Positions 53,822-62,815 of a stretch of DNA of 64,000 bases are shown here, piece by piece (position 1 is the stretch's first letter; the number at the start of each line of letters is the position of its first letter). Location: positions 1,752,681 through 1,816,680 of the forward strand of contig NZ_BSTD01000001.1 of the NCBI RefSeq assembly GCF_030269325.1, written 5' to 3'. The notes beneath the pieces are model-generated. The model saw nothing but the letters and a program-made list of their open reading frames with translations. It was not told the DNA's origin and ran no database searches. The translations under genes and the position numbers were made by a program. The DNA comes from Amycolatopsis sp. NBRC 101858. GTDB taxonomy: Bacteria; Actinomycetota; Actinomycetes; Mycobacteriales; Pseudonocardiaceae.

Positions 53822-53848
53822 CGGAGTCGTCCGCCCCCGGCCACCCGG

Positions 53849-54625
53849 TCAGGGGCGGATGTTCCGTTCGAAGACCAGCCGCAACCCGAGCAGCGTCAGA
53901 TCCGGCACGTGGTCGGTGATCGTCTCCGACTCGCCGATCACCAGCGGTGCCAGGCCGCCGGTCGCCAGCACCGCAACCGGTTCCGTCCCGCCCGGCGACA
54001 GCTCGCGGACGATCCGGCGGACCAGCCCGTCCACCTGCCCGGCGAAGCCGTACAGGATCCCGGACTGCAGGCACTCCACGGTGTTCTTCCCGATCACCGA
54101 CCGCGGCGGCACCAGCTCGACCTTCCGCAACGCCGCCGCCCGCAACGCCAAGGCGTCGACCGAAATCTCGATCCCCGGCGCGAACGCCCCGCCCAGGAAC
54201 TCACCCCGGGCGGAAATGGCGTCCACGTTCGTGGAGGTCCCGAAGTCGACCACCACGCAGGCCGTGTCGTGCAGGTGGTGCGCGGCCAGCGTGTTCACCA
54301 GCCGGTCCGCGCCCACCTCCTTCGGGTTGTCCACCAGCAGCGCCACGCCCGTGCGGACGCCCGGCTCCACCACGATCTTCGGGACGCGGGCGTAGTACCG
54401 CGCCAGCATCACCCGCAGCTCGCGCAGCACCGCCGGCACCGTCGACAGCGCGCTGATGCCCGTGACCGCGTCCGCGTGCGGGCCCAGCAGGCCGCGCACC
54501 GTCAACGCCAGCTCGTCGGCCGTCATGCGCGCGTCCGTGCGCATGCGCCAGTCGCCGACCAGGTCGGTGCCGGAGTACAGCCCCAGCACGATGTTCGTGT
54601 TGCCGACGTCGACGGTGAGCAGCAA
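53849..54625 (-). CDS. coaX: Type III pantothenate kinase
   Basis: CoaX phosphorylates pantothenate, the first step to coenzyme A. The 258-residue protein has the ASKHA phosphate loop DVGNTNIVLGL at the N-terminus, GADRLVNTLAA near residue 105 and the second loop VVDFGTSTNVDAI near residue 128. It follows panD (5-bp gap) and panC, the arrangement Rv3600c-Rv3602c. Confidence 0.95.
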   Translation of the reverse strand: MLLTVDVGNTNIVLGLYSGTDLVGDWRMRTDARMTADELALTVRGLLGPHADAVTGISALSTVPAVLRELRVMLARYYARVPKIVVEPGVRTGVALLVDNPKEVGADRLVNTLAAHHLHDTACVVVDFGTSTNVDAISARGEFLGGAFAPGIEISVDALALRAAALRKVELVPPRSVIGKNTVECLQSGILYGFAGQVDGLVRRIVRELSPGGTEPVAVLATGGLAPLVIGESETITDHVPDLTLLGLRLVFERNIRP

Positions 54626-54630
54626 GCGGG

Positions 54631-55128
54631 TCAGCTTTCCGCGTGCAGCAGCGCGTCGAGGCGGCGGGCGTCCGCCGTCTCCGCGACCGGGAACACCGCG
54701 GTCTCTTCTTCCGGCGGCAGGGTCACCGTGCCGGACAGCAGCCCCGACCCCTCGGGTGCGTAGCCCGGGTCGGCGTGCCGGTGGACGATCCGGTTGTCCG
54801 CGTCGACGAACACCACGCGCGGCTCGTACGTCGCGGCTTCGGCGTCGTCCATCTGGCCGTACGAAATGAGGATGACCAGGTCGCCCGGGTGCACCAGGTG
54901 CGCCGCGGCACCGTTGATGCCGAGCACGCCGGTGCCGCGTTCCCCCTTGATGACGTAGGTCTCCAGCCGGGAGCCGTTCGTGACGTCCACAATGGACACC
55001 TGTTCGCCCGGCAGCAGGTCCGCGGCCTCCATCAGGTCCTCGTCGACGGTCACCGAGCCGACGTAGTGCAGGTCGGCCTGGGTGACGGTGACGCGGTGGA
55101 TCTTCGACTTGAGCATGGTGCGGTACAT
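54631..55128 (-). CDS. panD: Aspartate 1-decarboxylase
   Basis: PanD makes beta-alanine from aspartate, using a pyruvoyl group formed by self-cleavage between Gly24 and Ser25 (YVGSVT, both present). Lys9, His11 and the [21 protein letters not shown] core are intact. The protein is 165 residues. That is about 25 longer than M. tuberculosis PanD, with an acidic/Ala-rich C-terminal extension after [15 protein letters not shown]. It is followed by coaX and preceded by panC. Confidence 0.95.
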   Translation of the reverse strand: MYRTMLKSKIHRVTVTQADLHYVGSVTVDEDLMEAADLLPGEQVSIVDVTNGSRLETYVIKGERGTGVLGINGAAAHLVHPGDLVILISYGQMDDAEAATYEPRVVFVDADNRIVHRHADPGYAPEGSGLLSGTVTLPPEEETAVFPVAETADARRLDALLHAES

Positions 55129-55137
55129 AGTGGACTC

Positions 55138-56052
55138 CTATTCCCCTGCGTCCAGCCGCTCCGGATGCGCCGGGTGGTCCACCGACGCGCCGAGCAGAAC
55201 CGGAACGTTGTCGATCAGCCGGGTACTCCCCACCCGGGCCGCGATCAACAAGCGTGCTTCACCATCGACGGGCGCGGGCCCGAGGTCGGTTCCCCTCAAC
55301 TCCAGGTAATCCACCTCGACCGCCGGCCGCGCGGCGAGGGTCTTCCACGCGGTCTCGAGGACCGCCTCGGCACCGTCGCGCCCGACGAACGCCCCTGCGG
55401 TGAGGGCGGCCGACAGGACGACGGCGTCTTCACGCTGCTCGGGCGTCAGGTAGACGTTGCGCGACGACAGCGCCAGCCCGTCGCGTTCCCGCACCGTCGG
55501 CACGCCGATGACGTGCGTGTCGATGTTCAGGTCGCGCACCATCCGCTTGATCAGGACCAGTTGCTGGTAGTCCTTCTCGCCGAAGAGCGCGTAGTCCGGG
55601 CGAAGCAGGTTGAACAGCTTCGCCACGACGGTGAGCACGCCGGCGAAGTGGCCGGGCCGGACAGCGCCCTCCAGTTCGTCCCCGAGCGGGCCGGGGTGCA
55701 CGGTCACGACCGCGCCCTCGCCGTAGAGGGCGTCGGCGCTGGGCGTGAACGCGATTTCGACGCCGTCCTCGCTCAGCACGGCCAGGTCGTTCTCCAACGG
55801 CCGCGGGTACGCCTCGAAGTCTTCGCCCGCGCCGAACTGCAGCGGGTTGACGAAGATCGAGGTCGCCACGACGTTGTTCGGCAGCCGCTTCGCGCGGCGG
55901 ATCAGCTCGCGGTGCCCGGCGTGCAGCGCGCCCATGGTCGGCACGAGCGCCAGCTTGCGGCCGACGCCGTGCAGGGCCTTGCTGACCTGGCTCATCTGCT
56001 CGGGCGACGCGAAGGTGTTCAGCGTGCCGCGGCTGAATTTCGGTGTGGTCAC
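55138..56052 (-). CDS. panC: Pantothenate synthetase (pantoate-beta-alanine ligase)
   Basis: PanC joins pantoate and beta-alanine with ATP. The 304 residues show the HIGH-like MGALHAGHREL near residue 40, FVNPLQFG, RPGHFAGVLTVVAKLFN, FGEKDYQQL and the KMSKS-like ALSSRNVYLTPEQR. The start overlaps the upstream DUF2520 gene by 4 bp. Confidence 0.96.
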   Translation of the reverse strand: MTTPKFSRGTLNTFASPEQMSQVSKALHGVGRKLALVPTMGALHAGHRELIRRAKRLPNNVVATSIFVNPLQFGAGEDFEAYPRPLENDLAVLSEDGVEIAFTPSADALYGEGAVVTVHPGPLGDELEGAVRPGHFAGVLTVVAKLFNLLRPDYALFGEKDYQQLVLIKRMVRDLNIDTHVIGVPTVRERDGLALSSRNVYLTPEQREDAVVLSAALTAGAFVGRDGAEAVLETAWKTLAARPAVEVDYLELRGTDLGPAPVDGEARLLIAARVGSTRLIDNVPVLLGASVDHPAHPERLDAGE

Positions 56053-56954
56053 TGGTCTTGGTGCCCTTCGGCGGGATCGTCGAGGAGTTCGGTGAGGTCT
56101 TTGGCGGCCGCGGTGTCCAGCAGCCCGGCAGCCGAAGAACGCGCCACCGTGCGCTTGGCCATCGCCCGGTAGGCCGGCGCCACGTCCGGCGCCCGGTCCG
56201 CCAGCACCTCCAGGTGCTTGCGGACGGTGCCGACGTCGCCACGGGCGACCGGGCCGGTGAGCGCGCGGTCGCCGTGTCGGAGCACATTATCCAACGCCGC
56301 CGAAAGCAGTGGCGCCACCAGGCGTTCGGAATGCCCGATTCCCGCTTCCCGCAAGACTTCCGCGCAGTCCGCGACCAGTGTCATCAGGTGGTTCGCGCCG
56401 TGGGTCAACGCAGCGTGGTAGAGCGCTCGCGCGGAGTCGGGGATGCGCACCGGCTCGGCACCCATCTCGACCGCGAGGGCCTCGCCGACGCTCCAGGCGG
56501 CGTCGTCGTCGGCCGCCGCGGTGACGCCGATGCTGCACGCCGCCAGCCGCTCGAGGTCCTCCTCGCGGCCGGTGAACGTCATCACCGGGTGCAGCGCGAG
56601 CGGCAGCGCCCCGGCCTCGGCGGCGGGCGCCAGCACGTCGATGCCCTGCGCGCCGGAGGTGTGCACGACGATCTGCCCGGGCCGCAGCGACCCGGTCGCG
56701 ACGAGCCCGCGGACCATGCCGGCCAGCGCGTCGTCGGGGAGGGCGAGCAGCACCAGGTCCGCCCGGCGGACGGTCTCGTCGGGTGGCAGCAGCGGCACGT
56801 CGGGCAGCAGGCGTTCGGCACGGGCCAGCGACGCGGCGGACAGCCCCGACGCGGCGACCACGGTGTGCCCCGCCCTGGCCAGCGCGGCGCCGAGCACACT
56901 GCCGACCCGGCCGGCGGAAACGACACCGACCGCGAGACGAGCGGGCCGATTCAT
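56049..56954 (-). CDS. DUF2520/Rossmann-like NAD(P)-binding protein
   Basis: The 301-residue protein has an N-terminal Rossmann site (GVVSAGRVGSVLGAAL near residue 10) and a helical C-terminal DUF2520 domain (ALYHAALTHGANHLMTLVAD). It resembles ketopantoate and pyrroline-5-carboxylate reductases and lies directly before panC, as Rv3603c does. A role as a PanE-like reductase in pantoate supply is tempting but unproven. Confidence 0.88.
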   Translation of the reverse strand: MNRPARLAVGVVSAGRVGSVLGAALARAGHTVVAASGLSAASLARAERLLPDVPLLPPDETVRRADLVLLALPDDALAGMVRGLVATGSLRPGQIVVHTSGAQGIDVLAPAAEAGALPLALHPVMTFTGREEDLERLAACSIGVTAAADDDAAWSVGEALAVEMGAEPVRIPDSARALYHAALTHGANHLMTLVADCAEVLREAGIGHSERLVAPLLSAALDNVLRHGDRALTGPVARGDVGTVRKHLEVLADRAPDVAPAYRAMAKRTVARSSAAGLLDTAAAKDLTELLDDPAEGHQDQ

Positions 56955-57098
56955 GGCGTGCGCCTGTGGACGCTCATGGTTGGCAGACTCCCTCTGCTCT
57001 CGTTCCAGTCCCGTTCCGGGTACCGGACGAACGGCGCGAGACTAACTCGATTAAGCGCGCCGCGTTGAACCCGGGTGACCAGCTTCACCCGGACCGGG

Positions 57099-58265
57099 TC
57101 ACCCTCGGGAGGCCTCTTCGGCGAGGCGGGTCGCCTCCGCCCGGGCGGACTTCAACGTGCGCAGCAGCTCCTGCTGGCGCTGCCGGTCGGTGTCGGTGGT
57201 CAGCTCCCGCCGGTCCAGGAACGCGAGCTCCGTGACGCTCGCCTGGTACACGGCGACCGCCTTGGCGGCCTGTTTGCCGGACTGGCGTTTCGCCTGCCGC
57301 CGCCAGGCCCGGCGGCCGGGCAGGCTGGCCAGCAGGTCGACCTCCGACGGCGCGATCCAGCGCGCCGCGGCCATGTGCGGCAGGGCGGTGGCGATGATCC
57401 GCTGCTCGCGCCGTCTCTGGAGAACGACCAGGTAGACCACGCCGAGGAACAGCGGCAGCATGATCAGGAAGTAGACGGTGAGGAACTTCGACCCGCCGAG
57501 CAGCGCGGCGCTGTTCCACAGCGCGTGCAGGCAGACGGCGGCCAGGTAGCCGGCGATCGGCGCCAGGACCTTCAGCGCCTTCGTGGTCGTCCGCGCGGCG
57601 ATGCCGATCCCGATGCCGGTGAGCACGGCGAACAGCGGGTGGGTGAACGGCGCGAGGACGCCCCGGAGGAAGAACGCCGTGATGACGCCCTGGCTGTGGC
57701 CGTCACCGAAGCCGTAGTCGTTGAAGGCGCGGCCGAAGTAGTAGATGTTCTCGGTGAACGCGAAGCCGGCGGCGCTGAACCCGGCGTAGACGACCCCGTC
57801 CACGACGCCGTCGAACTCGCTGGACCGGCGCCAGAGGATGAGCACGACGAAGAGCGCCTTCGCGGCCTCCTCGACGATGGGCGCGGACACCAGCGCGGCG
57901 ACGGTGTTGCCGCTGCCCTTGCCGAGCAGCTCGTCCCCGACCGCCTCGGCGGTGGTGTTGATGAGCAGCGCGGTGATGGTCGCGATGCAGGCGCCCCAGG
58001 CGAAGGCGAGCAGCAGGAACTTCGCCGGCTCGGGCTCCCAGCGGTCGACCCACAGGAACCCGGCGACGACGCCCGCGACCGGCACGAGCGCGGCGAGGAC
58101 GCCGATCGTGACGGCGAGGGGGCCGACCCGCGCGGTGGCGAGGCCGAACAGGAACAGGCCGCACAGGGCGACCACGATCAGCCCGAGCACCGGCAGCAGC
58201 ACGGTGATCCGGCGAGGCCGCCGTCCACGATCGAGTCCCGTCGCGGGCGAGAGGGTTCCGCTCAC
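57099..58265 (-). CDS. PrsW-family intramembrane metalloprotease
   Basis: The 388-residue polytopic protein has the PrsW/CAAX-protease-like motifs within membrane helices: Glu-Glu in APIVEEAAKALF near residue 132, GFAFTENIYYF, His in FTHPLFAVLTGIG and His in AVCLHALWNSAAL. These residues bind the metal in this family. A basic cytoplasmic tail of about 100 residues follows. PrsW in Bacillus cleaves an anti-sigma factor; the target here is unknown. Confidence 0.88.
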   Translation of the reverse strand: MSGTLSPATGLDRGRRPRRITVLLPVLGLIVVALCGLFLFGLATARVGPLAVTIGVLAALVPVAGVVAGFLWVDRWEPEPAKFLLLAFAWGACIATITALLINTTAEAVGDELLGKGSGNTVAALVSAPIVEEAAKALFVVLILWRRSSEFDGVVDGVVYAGFSAAGFAFTENIYYFGRAFNDYGFGDGHSQGVITAFFLRGVLAPFTHPLFAVLTGIGIGIAARTTTKALKVLAPIAGYLAAVCLHALWNSAALLGGSKFLTVYFLIMLPLFLGVVYLVVLQRRREQRIIATALPHMAAARWIAPSEVDLLASLPGRRAWRRQAKRQSGKQAAKAVAVYQASVTELAFLDRRELTTDTDRQRQQELLRTLKSARAEATRLAEEASRG

Positions 58266-58353
58266 AGCCGGTCACCCTACGCAGACCGGACAGGAACCGG
58301 AACGCCACCTGGCACACACGGCGCGTCCCGCGTGTCCGCCGTTTCCCGGGCGC

Positions 58354-58370
58354 CCCCAGGCGGCCTGGGG
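58354..58370 (-). terminator. Short GC hairpin after the repeat-rich membrane protein gene
   Basis: CCCCAGG (58354-58360) and CCTGGGG (58364-58370) pair around a 3-nt loop, 20 bp past the stop at 58391. No T tract. Confidence 0.45.
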
Positions 58371-58390
58371 ACGCCGGGGATCATCCGGCC

Positions 58391-60739
58391 TCAGTCCTCC
58401 GCGCGACGACGGCGGCGGGGCGTCGAGCCCGTGCCGCCGTTGGCCGCCAGGAGCTCGCTCACCGAACGGCCCGCCGTGTGCGAACCGCTGCCCGGCTGGG
58501 CCTCGGGCGACCGGTGGCCGTTGCGGGCGTGGCCGTTGCTCGCGCCGTTGTGACCGTTGCCGTTGTTCGCGCCGTTGTGGCCGTTGCCGTTCTGCGGCAC
58601 GTCCGCCGGGTCGACCGGGGCCATGTTGCGGCGCGACATCGACGCCCGCTCGGCGACCATGCCCTCCCACGCCGGGGGCTCGCCGTCCGGACGACGGCGA
58701 CGGCCGCCGCCCGTGGGCTCCGGGGCGGGCACCGGCGGCATCTGCTGCGACTCGTCCGGCTTGCGGCGGCGGCCACCCGAGCGGCCCTGGAAGTTGCGGA
58801 CCGACTCGGGGAGCGTCGGGTTCACCATCGGCGCGTCGGCCTTCGCGGCGTCGGCGGGCGCGCGGTGCGAGCCCCCGTGCCGGGAGGCCGGCTCGTCGAG
58901 GATCGGCGACATGTCCGCCCGCGAGAACTGCTCCAGCCGCGACGGACGGCGGCCGTCGGCGGCCGGGACCGGTGTGGTCGGCGGCACCACCGGCGGCAGG
59001 TTCGTGCGCGACGGCTGCCGCGCGGCCGGGCTGTTGTTCGGCACGGGCGTCGTCGGCGGGACGACCGGGAGGTCTTGACGCGATGCCGTGGCGTCCCTCG
59101 GCATCGGCGGGGCCTTCGGCTCGGGCGGCTTCGGCCGGTTCGGCCGCTGCCGCTCCGCGAAGTCGTCGCGGTTCTGGAACGCCGCGCTCAGGTCGGTCAC
59201 CGGCCGCAGGTCCGACCGGGACATCTCCGACGGCTTCACCGGCGGGGCCGGCCGGGGCGGCGCGGGCCGCGGCGGCTCGGGCGCCTTGCGCTGCTCGGGG
59301 CGCGCACCGTTCGGCTGGCCGCCGACGCGGGGCAGGTCCGTCCGGGACCGTTCGACGCGCGGCAGGTCCGGATGCGACATCTCGACACGGGGGATGTCCG
59401 GGCGCGACATCTCGACGCGCGGAATGGCGGGCATCGACCGCTCGACCCGCGGGATGTCCGAACGCGACACCTCACCCGGACGCACCGGCGGCCGCGACGG
59501 ATCCACCCGCGGCAGGTCCGGACGCGACATCTCCACGCGGGGGATGTCGGGCCGCGACATCTCCACCCGCGGAATGGCGGGCATCGACCGCTCGACCCGC
59601 GGGATGTCCGAACGCGACACCTCACCCGGACGCACCGGCGAGCGCGACGGATCCACCCGCGGCAGGTCCGAACGCGACACCTCGGCGGGCCGCATCGCGG
59701 GCCGTGACAGCTCCGCGCGGCGCGCGGGCGGCGGCTCCGGACGGCGGATCTCCGTCTTCGGCTCCGGGGCGCGGCGGATCTCGGTCTGGGGATCGGGCCG
59801 CGGCACCTGGCGCGTCGGCTCGGCGGCGGCCTCGGGACGGCGCGCGGGCTGCTGCGCGACCTCGTCCGCGTCCGGCAGCCGCATGGGCTGCGACTCGGCC
59901 TGGCGGCGGGCCGCCTCGGCACGCAGTTCGGCGGCCTTCAGCTCGCGCTGCGCGGCGTTCAGGGCCGGGTCGACGGCCGGCACCGGCGGACGGCGTTCGC
60001 TCAGCGGCTTCGGCCGGGCGATCTGCTGGGTGCTCTGCGCGTTGACGTTCGCCGGGGCCTTCGGGGCCGGCTTGCCGCCGAAGCCCTTGCCCTTGCCGAG
60101 ACCCTTGCCGTTCGCGGGCTTGCCGTTCGACGCCTTGCGGCGGCGCTCGTCGAGGACCCGGTCGATCAGCTCGGTCGGCCGTTCGCCCGGCTCGGCCGGC
60201 TTCTTCCCGGACATCAGCTGAGCGGGCTTCTTCTTCGGCGCGGCGTCCGGGATCATCCGGTTGTCGTCGGAGAGCTTGCGCATGCGGGTCGCCTGGGCGG
60301 TCAGCGCGACGCGTTCGAGCAGCACCTCGCCGCCGAACAGCGACTGGAGGCTGTCGCGCAGCGCGGACACCTCGGCGCGCAGCGCCTCCAGCTCCTCGCG
60401 GCCGCGGGAGTCGGACTCGCTGCGGTTCTCCGCCTCCACCTCCAGCTCGAATTCACGCCGGGCCGCGATCTCGCGTTCCAGCTCCAGCTCGTACACAGCC
60501 TGCGCCTCGGAAACCGCGTCCTCGCTCTGTGCCGCGTGCTTGCGGTACTTCACGGCGAGGAAAGCGCCGATCAGGGCAGCCCAGAGGGCGGCGACGATCC
60601 CCAACCGGAGATAGCGGAGATCGTCGCTGAGCACCAGTGCGAGGGTGGCTCCGATGGCGAGGACGAATCCGACGACGAGCCACGGCCTGCCCAGTAGGCG
60701 GCCGCGCGAGTCGTCACCCACGCCGGTCATGCCTGACAC
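58391..60739 (-). CDS. Membrane protein with long Pro/Arg-rich decapeptide-repeat tail (DUF6779-like)
   Basis: The 782-residue protein starts with two membrane helices (about residues 18-62), then a coiled coil of about 80 residues (VYELELEREIAARREFELEV). A long disordered region rich in Pro, Arg and Ser follows. It includes twelve tandem ten-residue units of the type EVSRSDIPRV or EMSRPDLPRV. The C-terminus is Asn/Gly/His-rich and ends in RRRRRAED. Synteny matches Rv3604c. The start may be the GTG at 60739 or the ATG three codons on. It may be a cell-envelope or division scaffold; this is inference. Confidence 0.82.
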   Translation of the reverse strand: MSGMTGVGDDSRGRLLGRPWLVVGFVLAIGATLALVLSDDLRYLRLGIVAALWAALIGAFLAVKYRKHAAQSEDAVSEAQAVYELELEREIAARREFELEVEAENRSESDSRGREELEALRAEVSALRDSLQSLFGGEVLLERVALTAQATRMRKLSDDNRMIPDAAPKKKPAQLMSGKKPAEPGERPTELIDRVLDERRRKASNGKPANGKGLGKGKGFGGKPAPKAPANVNAQSTQQIARPKPLSERRPPVPAVDPALNAAQRELKAAELRAEAARRQAESQPMRLPDADEVAQQPARRPEAAAEPTRQVPRPDPQTEIRRAPEPKTEIRRPEPPPARRAELSRPAMRPAEVSRSDLPRVDPSRSPVRPGEVSRSDIPRVERSMPAIPRVEMSRPDIPRVEMSRPDLPRVDPSRPPVRPGEVSRSDIPRVERSMPAIPRVEMSRPDIPRVEMSHPDLPRVERSRTDLPRVGGQPNGARPEQRKAPEPPRPAPPRPAPPVKPSEMSRSDLRPVTDLSAAFQNRDDFAERQRPNRPKPPEPKAPPMPRDATASRQDLPVVPPTTPVPNNSPAARQPSRTNLPPVVPPTTPVPAADGRRPSRLEQFSRADMSPILDEPASRHGGSHRAPADAAKADAPMVNPTLPESVRNFQGRSGGRRRKPDESQQMPPVPAPEPTGGGRRRRPDGEPPAWEGMVAERASMSRRNMAPVDPADVPQNGNGHNGANNGNGHNGASNGHARNGHRSPEAQPGSGSHTAGRSVSELLAANGGTGSTPRRRRRAED
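59324..59683 (-). repeat. Twelve 30-bp units encoding decapeptide repeats
   Basis: The 360 bp encode twelve ten-residue units of pattern [ED]-x-S-R-x-D-[IL]-P-R-V, with variants such as DPSRPPVRPG. A five-unit block repeats with a 150-bp period (for example GGAATGGCGGGCATCGACCG at 59421 and 59571), showing recent duplication. It is coding repeat, not CRISPR. Confidence 0.92.
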
Positions 60740-60799
60740 CGTACCTGCTCGTAATCCGAACGAGACCTACTCGGTCCCGCGAGCGGTGGGAATCGAGCG

Positions 60800-61261
60800 C
60801 TAACCGGTCGTCCCGCGAGTGTGCTCCCGGTCTTGGTCGCGGGGGGTCCGGCAGCAGTGTTCGAGCCACAAAGCCGCTGCTACCAGGGCTGCGGAGGACG
60901 CCACGCCGACCACGCCGGCCCGGGTGTCCAGCACGGCCGCGACGAATTCGTCACGTCTCGGCAGAACGTAGGCGAGCGCGGCCAGCCAGGCGCCGCCCAT
61001 GAACGCTCCGGCGAGTGACGAAGCCTTGGCGAGGGCCACCGATCGGGCGATCCCGATAGCGGCAACGACCCGGCCGTTCTTGATCCGGGAGCGAATGGAG
61101 AGCGCAATCCCGACTTCGACCGCGGCCAGCACGGCGAAGGTGACCCCGGCGAGCGTCGGCAGCTGGGGCAGCGAGCCGTAGGCGACCAGGAAGAGGAGGT
61201 AGCCGAGGACCAGGCCGAGGACTCCGGCCACCACCAGGTCACGGGGCCGGGTGAAGTGCAT
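60800..61261 (-). CDS. DUF3180-family membrane protein
   Basis: The 153-residue protein has four membrane helices (DLVVAGVLGLVLGYLLFLVA, LAGVTFAVLAAVEVGIALSI, SLAGAFMGGAWLAALAYVLP, VVGVASSAALVAAALWLE) with a conserved RPRDL start and SIRSRIKNGR loop. It corresponds to Rv3605c, which follows folK directly. Here a MerR gene lies between. Function unknown. Confidence 0.87.
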   Translation of the reverse strand: MHFTRPRDLVVAGVLGLVLGYLLFLVAYGSLPQLPTLAGVTFAVLAAVEVGIALSIRSRIKNGRVVAAIGIARSVALAKASSLAGAFMGGAWLAALAYVLPRRDEFVAAVLDTRAGVVGVASSAALVAAALWLEHCCRTPRDQDREHTRGTTG

Positions 61262-61284
61262 GCCTCAACCGTACCGTGCGAGGC

Positions 61285-61308
61285 TTGACTCTCCCCTGAC
61301 TGGAGAGT
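61285..61308 (+). promoter_or_regulatory. MerR-type promoter dyad
   Basis: TTGACT (61285-61290) overlaps a dyad ACTCTCC (61288-61294) and GGAGAGT (61302-61308) with a 7-nt centre, the layout MerR activators use. The right arm also supplies the Shine-Dalgarno GGAGAG, six bases before the ATG. Autoregulation by the encoded protein is expected. Confidence 0.6.
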
Positions 61309-61313
61309 TCATC

Positions 61314-62258
61314 ATGCGTCTTGTGGGCACCACCGCGACCTTCACCATCGGCGAGCTGGCCCGGCGGACCGGCCTGCCGGTCAAGACCATCCGGTTCTAC
61401 TCGGACGAGGGCCTGCTGCCCCCGACCGACCGGACGGACGCCGGCTACCGGCTCTACGACGCGGCGGCGATGGCCCGGCTCGAGCTGGTCCGCACGCTGC
61501 GGGAGCTGGGCCTGGGCCTCGCCGACGTCTCCGCGGCCTTGACGCAGTCGGCGACGGTCGGCGAGCTGGCGACCCGGCACGTCGAGGCGCTGGACGAGCA
61601 GATCCGGCGCCTGAGGCTGCGCCGGGCGGTGCTGCGCGCGGTGGCCAAGCGTGATTCCGAGCTGGAGGAAGTGAACCTGATGAACCGTCTCGCGTCGATG
61701 TCCGACGAAGAGCGCAAACGGCTGGTCGACGAGTTCTGGGACGAGATGGTCTCGGGCCTGGAGATCGACGAGCAGTTCTACGAGCGCATGCGCGCGGGCA
61801 AGCCCGAGCTGCCCGACGATCCGACGCCCGAGCAGCTCGAGGCCTGGATCGAGTTCGCCGAGCTGGTGCAGGACCCGGAGTTCCGGGCGCTGATCCGCGG
61901 CATGAGCGAAACCCAGGCGCGGCAGATCCGCGAGGGAGAGTTCCAACAGCCGGCCGACGCCTGGCAGCAGAACTGGCCGGGCTGGGTCTCGCGCGCCGAA
62001 GCGGCCGTGACGGCCGGCGATTCGCCCACGTCGGAGGCCGGGCAAACGCTTGCGGCCGAGATCGCCGCGGCGACGGCCCGCCCGGACCAGGACCCGGCAT
62101 CGGCAGAGTTCCGCACGGAGATGGCGGACCGGTTCGCCACGAGCGGCGACCCGCGGGCCGAGCGCTACTGGCAGCTGCTGGCGACCATCAACGGCTGGCC
62201 CCCGGTCCCGACGGCCCAGCCCGCGGTGCGGTTCATGATCGCGGCTCTGCGCGGCTGA
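61314..62258 (+). CDS. MerR-family transcriptional regulator
   Basis: From the ATG after GGAGAG the product has 314 residues. The winged helix is clear (TFTIGELARRTGLPVKTIRF about residues 9-28, then DAGYRLYD), followed by a dimerisation coiled coil (LATRHVEALDEQIRRLRLRR). The C-terminal 170 residues form a helical domain (MSDEERKRLVDEFWDEM) like that of TipA-type relatives. No Cys cluster for metal sensing is seen, so it probably senses an organic ligand. It interrupts the usual DUF3180-folK order. Confidence 0.9.
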   Translation: MRLVGTTATFTIGELARRTGLPVKTIRFYSDEGLLPPTDRTDAGYRLYDAAAMARLELVRTLRELGLGLADVSAALTQSATVGELATRHVEALDEQIRRLRLRRAVLRAVAKRDSELEEVNLMNRLASMSDEERKRLVDEFWDEMVSGLEIDEQFYERMRAGKPELPDDPTPEQLEAWIEFAELVQDPEFRALIRGMSETQARQIREGEFQQPADAWQQNWPGWVSRAEAAVTAGDSPTSEAGQTLAAEIAAATARPDQDPASAEFRTEMADRFATSGDPRAERYWQLLATINGWPPVPTAQPAVRFMIAALRG

Positions 62259-62265
62259 CCCGGTC

Positions 62266-62301
62266 CGATCGCCGACCTGCGAGCGCAACTCGGCGATCGG
62301 C
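62266..62301. terminator. Bidirectional hairpin between MerR and folK genes
   Basis: CCGATCGCCGA (62266-62276) and TCGGCGATCGG (62291-62301) form a perfect 11-bp stem around 14 nt, between convergent stop codons. Confidence 0.75.
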
Positions 62302-62323
62302 GGGTGCCAGGGGCTTGACTTGC

Positions 62324-62815
62324 TCAGCGCAGGGCAAGGTCGGTACGACGGACCGTAGCGATCTCGTCCGCCTGACGCGCCGCGAGCAGCTCCGCGATCG
62401 GACCGTGCCCCGGCAGCACCGCGGCCGGCTCGATCTCCGCCCAAGGCACCAGCACGCTCGCGCGGTCAGGCGTCCCCGGGTGCGGCAGCAGCAGCTCCGG
62501 ATCGGCGGACGTGACGCCGTCCACCGTGACCACGTCGACGTCCAGCGTCCGCGGGCCCCAGCGCAGCTCGCGCACCCGGCCCGCCGCCTGCTCGGCCGCC
62601 TGGCCCGTGCGCAGCCACGCCCAGTGGTCGCGCGCCGGGTCGTCGACGACGCAGACCGCGTTCAGGAAGTCCGGCTGGTCCTCGACGCCCCACGCCTTGG
62701 TCTCGTACACGCTCGACACCGCGACCAGCGCGGGCCGGACGGCGTCCAGCGCCAGCTTCAGGAAGCCGAGCCGGTCGCCGAGGTTCGAGCCCAGCGACAG
62801 CACCGCGCGGCTCAC
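62324..62815 (-). CDS. folK: 2-amino-4-hydroxy-6-hydroxymethyldihydropteridine pyrophosphokinase
   Basis: FolK pyrophosphorylates 6-hydroxymethyl-dihydropterin. The GTG start overlaps the folB stop by 4 bp and gives 163 residues. [37 protein letters not shown] and [16 protein letters not shown] are the family motifs; the last holds the Asp pair that binds magnesium. It is the last gene of the folP-folB-folK run. Confidence 0.94.
   Translation of the reverse strand: MSRAVLSLGSNLGDRLGFLKLALDAVRPALVAVSSVYETKAWGVEDQPDFLNAVCVVDDPARDHWAWLRTGQAAEQAAGRVRELRWGPRTLDVDVVTVDGVTSADPELLLPHPGTPDRASVLVPWAEIEPAAVLPGHGPIAELLAARQADEIATVRRTDLALR

Noticed and set aside
58478..59707. Repeated short DNA units suggestive of a CRISPR array
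   Set aside because: The units are contiguous 30-bp coding repeats without spacers, in frame with the minus-strand membrane protein; no cas genes are present.
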